Assembly (NCBI RefSeq): GCF_002090115.1
Contig: NZ_BBRK01000004.1
Coordinates: 744,001 to 808,000, forward strand
DNA: 64,000 bases
Source: Demequina sp. NBRC 110054
GTDB taxonomy: Bacteria; Actinomycetota; Actinomycetes; Actinomycetales; Demequinaceae
Reading direction: 5' to 3'
Shown here: piece after piece, positions 59,658 to 64,000 of the stretch
Numbering within the stretch: position 1 is the first letter of the stretch
How the letters are laid out: every line of letters begins with the position of its first letter
The notes under the pieces: model-generated
The model's database searches: none
What the model saw: only the letters and a program-made list of their open reading frames with translations
What the model was told of the DNA's origin: nothing
Position numbers and translations under genes: made by a program

Positions 59658-61004
59658 ACTCCGCTCAGGGTAAGCCCGGACCGTCCTGAACCACACCGCG
59701 AGCTCGGCTGCACCATACGAGAGGGCGACGAGCGCGAGCGCCACCTGCTCGGTGATCGGGATCCCGACAAGGTGGCCCACGTAGAGGTCGCCGGCACCGC
59801 GGAAGCCGGTGACGGCGAATCCGAGCAGGCCGACGATTCCGAGCACCACCGACGCCGCGGCGAGCACGGCCCTGCCCCTGGACGGGCCCGCAGGTGGAGC
59901 GGGCTTCGGCGGCCGCTCGGCGAACCGGAAGACGATCACGAGGAGGAGGACCAGCGCCAGGAACGGCACGAGCATGGCGAGCTTGACCCACCAGAACGAT
60001 GCGGTCGACGGGTCGCCGCTCAGGTCCGTCCCGAAGGCCCACAGCACGAGGTGCACGCCGATGAGAGCCGTGAAATGCCACAGGAACGCGGTCATCGCGA
60101 CCGAGCCGGCGACGATGACCGTCGCCCAGACCCGCCGCCGCGCGAGCCAGCGCGTCGCTGGGCCGCGCAGCAGCAGGAGCGCTCCTGCCTGCGCGACCGC
60201 GAAGACCAGCAGGGCGACCGTGGGCGGCGCGAGATTGGACAGCTCCTCGCCCGCGTACGACACCATCGTCGTCGAGTACGGACCCAGCCACGCGAGCAGG
60301 GCGAGGACGGCCGCGCCCCCGCCCAGCATCGTCCCTCCCAGGCGCCTCGCGCCCACCCTGTCGGCCACGCCGTCGGCGTAGAAGAAGCCGAGCTGGTGCA
60401 CGGCGAGCCACACGAACGCGAAGTTGAGCCACTTCACGCCGTCGATCCCGACCGCGAGACGCAGCACGTCGACGAGCACCACCGCGCCGGCGAGCGCCGC
60501 GAGCACCCGCCATCCCCAGCGGTCGTGCGCGGTGAGCAGCGCGGGCGCGAAGCCGACCGCGATCAGGTAGATCCCGAGGAACCACAGCAGCTGCCCCGCG
60601 ACCTGGAGCACCGGGCCCGTCAGCGCATCATCCGCCGTGCTCGCCTCGACGAAGAATCCCACGAGATTCCCGATGGCTACGAAGACCAGCGTCGGCCTCA
60701 TCAGCCGGACGATGCGGGAGCGGATGAAGTCCGCGTACCCGCCTCCCCTGCGGCGCACTGTCCGCCAAGCCGTCGCGTGCGCGAAGCCGCCGACCACGAA
60801 GAAGATCGGCATCACCTGGAAGATCAGGGTGAGCGGGCGCGCCCAGGGCTGGGTGTCGAGAACGTTCGCGACGGCGATCGTGCCCGCGGCGTGGTCCATC
60901 GCGACAGCGGCCATGAAGAAGTGGCCCAGGATCACCCCCGCGAGTGAGCCGACGCGCAGCAGATCCGCGTACCGGTCGCGCGACGCGGGCGTCGCATCGA
61001 CCAT
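59655..61004 (-). CDS. Membrane acyltransferase (Acyltransferase 3 family)
   Basis: A 449-residue membrane protein with about 10 helices of the acyltransferase-3 family. The N-terminal region has RYADLLRVGSLAGVILGHFF with the family's His-containing motif (GHFFMAAV) and a short Arg-rich loop (RSRIVRLMRP). Members acetylate or acylate sugars, lipids or wall polymers. It precedes TetR by 19 bases, so all three genes may share an mRNA. ATG at 61004 has a GGGGAG site. Confidence 0.82.
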   Translation of the reverse strand: MVDATPASRDRYADLLRVGSLAGVILGHFFMAAVAMDHAAGTIAVANVLDTQPWARPLTLIFQVMPIFFVVGGFAHATAWRTVRRRGGGYADFIRSRIVRLMRPTLVFVAIGNLVGFFVEASTADDALTGPVLQVAGQLLWFLGIYLIAVGFAPALLTAHDRWGWRVLAALAGAVVLVDVLRLAVGIDGVKWLNFAFVWLAVHQLGFFYADGVADRVGARRLGGTMLGGGAAVLALLAWLGPYSTTMVSYAGEELSNLAPPTVALLVFAVAQAGALLLLRGPATRWLARRRVWATVIVAGSVAMTAFLWHFTALIGVHLVLWAFGTDLSGDPSTASFWWVKLAMLVPFLALVLLLVIVFRFAERPPKPAPPAGPSRGRAVLAAASVVLGIVGLLGFAVTGFRGAGDLYVGHLVGIPITEQVALALVALSYGAAELAVWFRTVRAYPERS

Positions 61005-61116
61005 CTCCCCGAGCCTCACCCGTGACCCCGCTTCCGTCGCCCCTGCCGCGATGCTAGCGGGCGGCCAGGCACCCCGTGTCTCTCCGCATGCCCGCGCAGC
61101 CTCTACCCTGAGCCGC

Positions 61117-62427
61117 ATGTCCCTGCGCGCCGACCTCCGTGTGCTGTGGAGGTCTCCCGGCTTCCGCCGCCTCACCTGGACGCGGCTGCTGTCCCAGGGC
61201 GGCGACGGCATGTTCCAGGTCGGCATCGCGACGGCGTTCTTCTTCGATCCGACGACCGCGACCTCGCCCGAGCAGATCGCCGTCGGCTTCGCGGTGCTGC
61301 TCGCGCCCTTCACGCTCGTCGGGCCGTTCGTCGGGCCGCTGATCGACCGATGGCAGCGCCAGCGGATCCTGCTCGTCGGCAACCTCGTACGGCTCGTGCT
61401 CGCCGCCGGCATCATCACGCTCGTGCTCGCGGACGCGCCCGTGTGGTCCCTCTACGCGACGGCGCTGCTGACCCTGTCGGTGAACCGCTTCCTGCTCGCG
61501 GCGATGACCGCGGGCCTTCCGCAGGTCGTGCCCGCACATCAGCTGCTCGCGGCGAACGCCGTGCTCCCCACTCTCGGCACGATCGCCGCCTCGGTGGGCG
61601 GCGCGATCGGCGGGATCGCGACGTTCGTCGTTCCCTCGGTGAGCGACAACTCGCTCGCTGTCACCGCGCTGATCTGCGCGGGACTCGCCTTCGGCGCCTC
61701 GTCGATCGCCGCGACCCGCATCTCGCGCAAGGAGCTCGGCCCCACGCACCCGCTCGAGAAGCTCGACGTCGGTGCGCAGCTGCGCGCGCTCACCGCCGAG
61801 CTGCTGGAGGGCGAGCGCTACCTCCGCGCGCGCCGCACGCCCTGGCACGCGCTCGGCGTGATGTCGGCGCAGCGGCTGCTCTACGGACTGGTCTTCGTGG
61901 CATCGATCCTCGCGTCGCGCAGCATCCTCGCCGACCCGGACGACGCGGAGGCGGCCCTGGGCGCGTTCTCGATCGTCCTCGGGTTCGCGGCGGTCGGGTT
62001 CGGTCTCGCGGCGGTGATCACGCCGATGCTCGGCGACCGCGTCTCGCGCGAGCGGTGGATCCTCATCTGCCTCGGCATCGGCGCGGTCGGGCAGATCGTG
62101 CTCGCGACCGCGCCGACCGCGTGGGCGCTGCTCACCGCCGCGATCATCGTGAGCTTCGCGGTCCAGGGAGGGAAGATCGCGGTCGACACGATCGTCCAGC
62201 GCGACACCGAGGACCATGTCCGCGGCCGGGCCTTCACGCTCTACGACATGGCCTACAACGTCGCCTTCATGTCCTCGGCCGTGGTCGGCGGGCTGATCCT
62301 CCCCGACAGCGGCTGGTCGCGCCCGATCATGCTCGGCATCGCGGTGGTCTACGTGCTGGTCGCGATCGTGTTCGCGCGCACCCCGCACGAGGTGCGACCC
62401 GTTCCCCCGCGACCCGTCGCGAACTGA
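61117..62427 (+). CDS. MFS transporter
   Basis: A 436-residue permease with 12 predicted helices and an MFS motif A-like loop (GPLIDRWQRQRILLVGNL) between helices 2 and 3. Similar proteins are macrolide or drug efflux pumps, but no resistance gene is next to it. ATG at 61117 is the start. It is convergent with the Lrp regulator; a hairpin lies between the stops. Confidence 0.85.
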   Translation: MSLRADLRVLWRSPGFRRLTWTRLLSQGGDGMFQVGIATAFFFDPTTATSPEQIAVGFAVLLAPFTLVGPFVGPLIDRWQRQRILLVGNLVRLVLAAGIITLVLADAPVWSLYATALLTLSVNRFLLAAMTAGLPQVVPAHQLLAANAVLPTLGTIAASVGGAIGGIATFVVPSVSDNSLAVTALICAGLAFGASSIAATRISRKELGPTHPLEKLDVGAQLRALTAELLEGERYLRARRTPWHALGVMSAQRLLYGLVFVASILASRSILADPDDAEAALGAFSIVLGFAAVGFGLAAVITPMLGDRVSRERWILICLGIGAVGQIVLATAPTAWALLTAAIIVSFAVQGGKIAVDTIVQRDTEDHVRGRAFTLYDMAYNVAFMSSAVVGGLILPDSGWSRPIMLGIAVVYVLVAIVFARTPHEVRPVPPRPVAN

Positions 62428-62449
62428 ACTCGCACACCCGACCACTGAC

Positions 62450-62510
62450 GCATCGTCCCTGTCTCCCCTGCCGCGGGGAACCCCGCGCCCGCCGCTCAGA
62501 CGCATCGTCC
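62450..62510. repeat. Motif pair and hairpin between convergent genes
   Basis: GCATCGTCC occurs at 62450-62458 and 62502-62510 in the same orientation. A short GCGGGG/CCCCGC stem-loop (62473-62486, two-base loop) lies between and may be a terminator for the MFS gene and the Lrp-type regulator. Confidence 0.55.
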
Positions 62511-62523
62511 CTAAGGGAGCCTC

Positions 62524-63057
62524 CTACTCGAAGGGCTTGCGCATCGCCTGAATGCCGCCCGTCGTGCCGTGGTGCTCGGCGCCGATGAGGTGCTCGAACA
62601 CGATGTTGGTCTCGGTCGACGCGACCACGGGATCCATCGAGATGTAGCTCGCGACGAAGTCGCGCAGCTGACCCGTGGACGTGCACACGACGTGGATGAG
62701 GAAGTCGACCTGCCCTCCGACGAAGAACACCGACATCACGTTCGGCAGACGCACGACCTTGCGGGCGTAGGTCTTGATCTGCGGGCGTGCCTGCGCCTGG
62801 AGCTTGACCGAGATGAGTCCCTGCACCGGCAGCCCGAGCGCCTCGAAGTCCATCTCGATGTGGGAGGACTTGATGACTCCGGCGTCGCGAAGCGACTTCA
62901 CGCGCGCGTGAGTGGTCGACGGGGAGACGTGCACCTTCGCCGCGAGCGCGGTGTTGGACAGGCGCGCGTCCCGCGACAGCTCCCACAGGATGTGCTCGTC
63001 GAGCTCGTCGAGCCGAAGATTCGACGGCCGGGAGGCCCCTTCCACGCGTTCTGACAT
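62524..63057 (-). CDS. aldR: Lrp/AsnC-family regulator, likely AldR
   Basis: A 177-residue Lrp/AsnC protein: helix-turn-helix at about residues 15-60 (LDEHILWELSRDARLSNTALAAKVHVSPSTTHARVKSLRDAGVI) and a RAM ligand domain to the C-terminus. It is divergent from alanine dehydrogenase, as AldR is in mycobacteria, where it activates ald in response to alanine. ATG at 63057 has a GGAGGA site; ATG at 63099 is a weaker alternative. Confidence 0.87.
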   Translation of the reverse strand: MSERVEGASRPSNLRLDELDEHILWELSRDARLSNTALAAKVHVSPSTTHARVKSLRDAGVIKSSHIEMDFEALGLPVQGLISVKLQAQARPQIKTYARKVVRLPNVMSVFFVGGQVDFLIHVVCTSTGQLRDFVASYISMDPVVASTETNIVFEHLIGAEHHGTTGGIQAMRKPFE

Positions 63058-63122
63058 AGATCCTCCGAGATTCACCGCCGTTTCGGCGATTGTATTCATG
63101 ATTCGTTGCGCTTGCCGGAGGA

Positions 63123-63139
63123 TCTTCGACAATTGAAGA
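63123..63139. promoter_or_regulatory. Candidate AldR binding site
   Basis: TCTTCGACAATTGAAGA is an imperfect palindrome (TCTTC-N7-GAAGA) in the 160-base gap between aldR and ald, 82 bases before the ald start. It could bind AldR. An A/T-rich region lies nearby at 63087-63105. Confidence 0.45.
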
Positions 63140-63220
63140 AGGTCAGCGAAGTGACCGCGACAGGAGACCTGAATCCCCAGGCCTCCTGCCGCATCGGAGC
63201 GAAGGCGAAGGAGAGGGACC

Positions 63221-64000
63221 ATGCACGTCGGCATCCCCGCAGAGATCAAGAACAACGAGAAGCGCGTGGCGATCACGCCTGCCGGTGTGCACGAGTTCGT
63301 GAAGCACGGCCACACCGTCACGATCGAGGCCGGCGCCGGTCTCGGCAGCGCCTTCACCGACGAGGAGTACGTCGCCGCGGGTGCGACTCTCGGCACGGTC
63401 GAGGAGGCCTGGGCCCAGCCGATGGTCCTCAAGGTCAAGGAGCCCATCGCCTCCGAGTACAAGTACCTCCGCGACGACCTCCTGCTCTTCACCTACCTGC
63501 ACCTCGCCGCCGACGAGGCGCTCACCCAGGCGCTCGTCGCCGCGGGCACGACCGCGATCGCGTACGAGACCGTCGAGCTGCCGGACGGCTCGCTGCCGCT
63601 GCTCGCCCCGATGTCCGAGGTCGCGGGCCGCATGGCGACGATGGTCGGCGCGTTCAACCTCCAGTCCTCGGCCGGCGGCCGCGGCGTGCTGCTCGGCGGC
63701 GTCCCGGGCGTCCGTCCGGCGAAGGTCACCGTGCTCGGCGCCGGCATGTCCGGCCAGAACGCGATCTCGCAGGCCGTCGGCCTGGGTGCCGAGGTCACGG
63801 TGCTCGACCTGTCGATCCCGCGCCTGCGCCAGCTCGACGCGCTGTACGCCGGTCGCGTCAAGACCGTCGTCTCCTCGGCCTACGAGGTCGAGCAGGCGTG
63901 CCTCGAGGCCGACCTGGTCGTCGGAGCGGTGCTCGTCGCGGGCGACAAGGCGCCGAAGCTCGTCTCCCACGACCTCGTGTCGCGCATGAAGCCGGGCTCG
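63221..64000 (+). CDS. ald: Alanine dehydrogenase (3' end beyond window)
   Basis: 260 residues are visible, starting MHVGIPAEIKNNEKRVA with Arg15, catalytic Lys73 (MVLKVKEP) and His94 (TYLHLAADEA), then the Rossmann motif VLGAGMSGQNA near residue 172. It interconverts pyruvate and L-alanine with NAD. It is complete in its N-terminal part; the end is cut. ATG at 63221 has GGAGAGG upstream. Divergent AldR likely activates it. Confidence 0.95.
   Translation, partial: MHVGIPAEIKNNEKRVAITPAGVHEFVKHGHTVTIEAGAGLGSAFTDEEYVAAGATLGTVEEAWAQPMVLKVKEPIASEYKYLRDDLLLFTYLHLAADEALTQALVAAGTTAIAYETVELPDGSLPLLAPMSEVAGRMATMVGAFNLQSSAGGRGVLLGGVPGVRPAKVTVLGAGMSGQNAISQAVGLGAEVTVLDLSIPRLRQLDALYAGRVKTVVSSAYEVEQACLEADLVVGAVLVAGDKAPKLVSHDLVSRMKPGS

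Overview
The window is GC-rich (near 70%) with dense genes, GTG and TTG starts, short overlaps and GGAGG-type ribosome sites. It is chromosomal DNA of a high-GC Gram-positive actinobacterium. The order rplI-rpsR-ssb-rpsF, then a FemAB-type enzyme, a class A penicillin-binding protein, a PadR regulator and inositol-phosphate synthase, with dnaB beyond rplI, suggests a Micrococcales member (Cellulomonas/Demequina-like). That lineage guess is an inference. I saw no rRNA, tRNA, CRISPR array, insertion sequence or intact prophage.

Layout. 0-3.4 kb: a truncated HAD hydrolase divergent from a TetR regulator, then a GH4 alpha-galactosidase/glucosidase divergent from a MelR-like AraC regulator. 3.4-6.7 kb: an aromatic-ring monooxygenase, MarR regulator and phosphotransferase operon. 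6.9-12.9 kb: small accessory and regulatory genes (pentapeptide-repeat protein, lipoprotein, GyrI-like protein, alpha/beta hydrolase, GntR, isochorismatase-like hydrolase). 13-20.5 kb: an AraC regulator and a tightly overlapped branched-chain-amino-acid-type ABC importer ending in a benzaldehyde-dehydrogenase-like gene. 20.6-29 kb: an ECF sigma pair, SulP transporter, MDR reductase, DMT exporter, and a CcdA/TlpA redox pair. 29-38.8 kb: a galactoside locus with lipoprotein, two permeases and beta-galactosidase LacZ, a divergent LacI regulator and a convergent GH36 alpha-galactosidase. 38.8-45.6 kb: aldo-keto reductase, a Zur-box-controlled AztD-like zinc protein, agmatine deiminase plus amidase, and an epimerase with a zinc-knuckle tail. 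45.7-55 kb: replication, ribosome and envelope core. 55-64 kb: SDR protein, a hydrolase/small helical protein pair, DUF805, acyltransferase-TetR-LysE operon, MFS transporter, and an Lrp-type regulator divergent from alanine dehydrogenase, which runs off the window.

How the parts fit. The galactoside locus is complete: uptake, GH2 and GH36 hydrolysis, LacI control, and a second alpha-galactosidase (GH4) elsewhere. The monooxygenase operon and the importer/aldehyde dehydrogenase operon look like parts of aromatic acid or aldehyde catabolism, and they share a 14-base element upstream of both first genes. Agmatine deiminase with a coupled amidase suggests agmatine-to-putrescine conversion.

The most unusual signal is a dispersed motif, GGACGATGC, usually GGGACGATGCGG. 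I counted about 32 copies by eye on both strands, against fewer than one expected from base composition. It occurs in several reading frames, clusters in intergenic regions (49.4, 58.2 and 62.5 kb), and is absent from most housekeeping stretches. I know of no described function for it.
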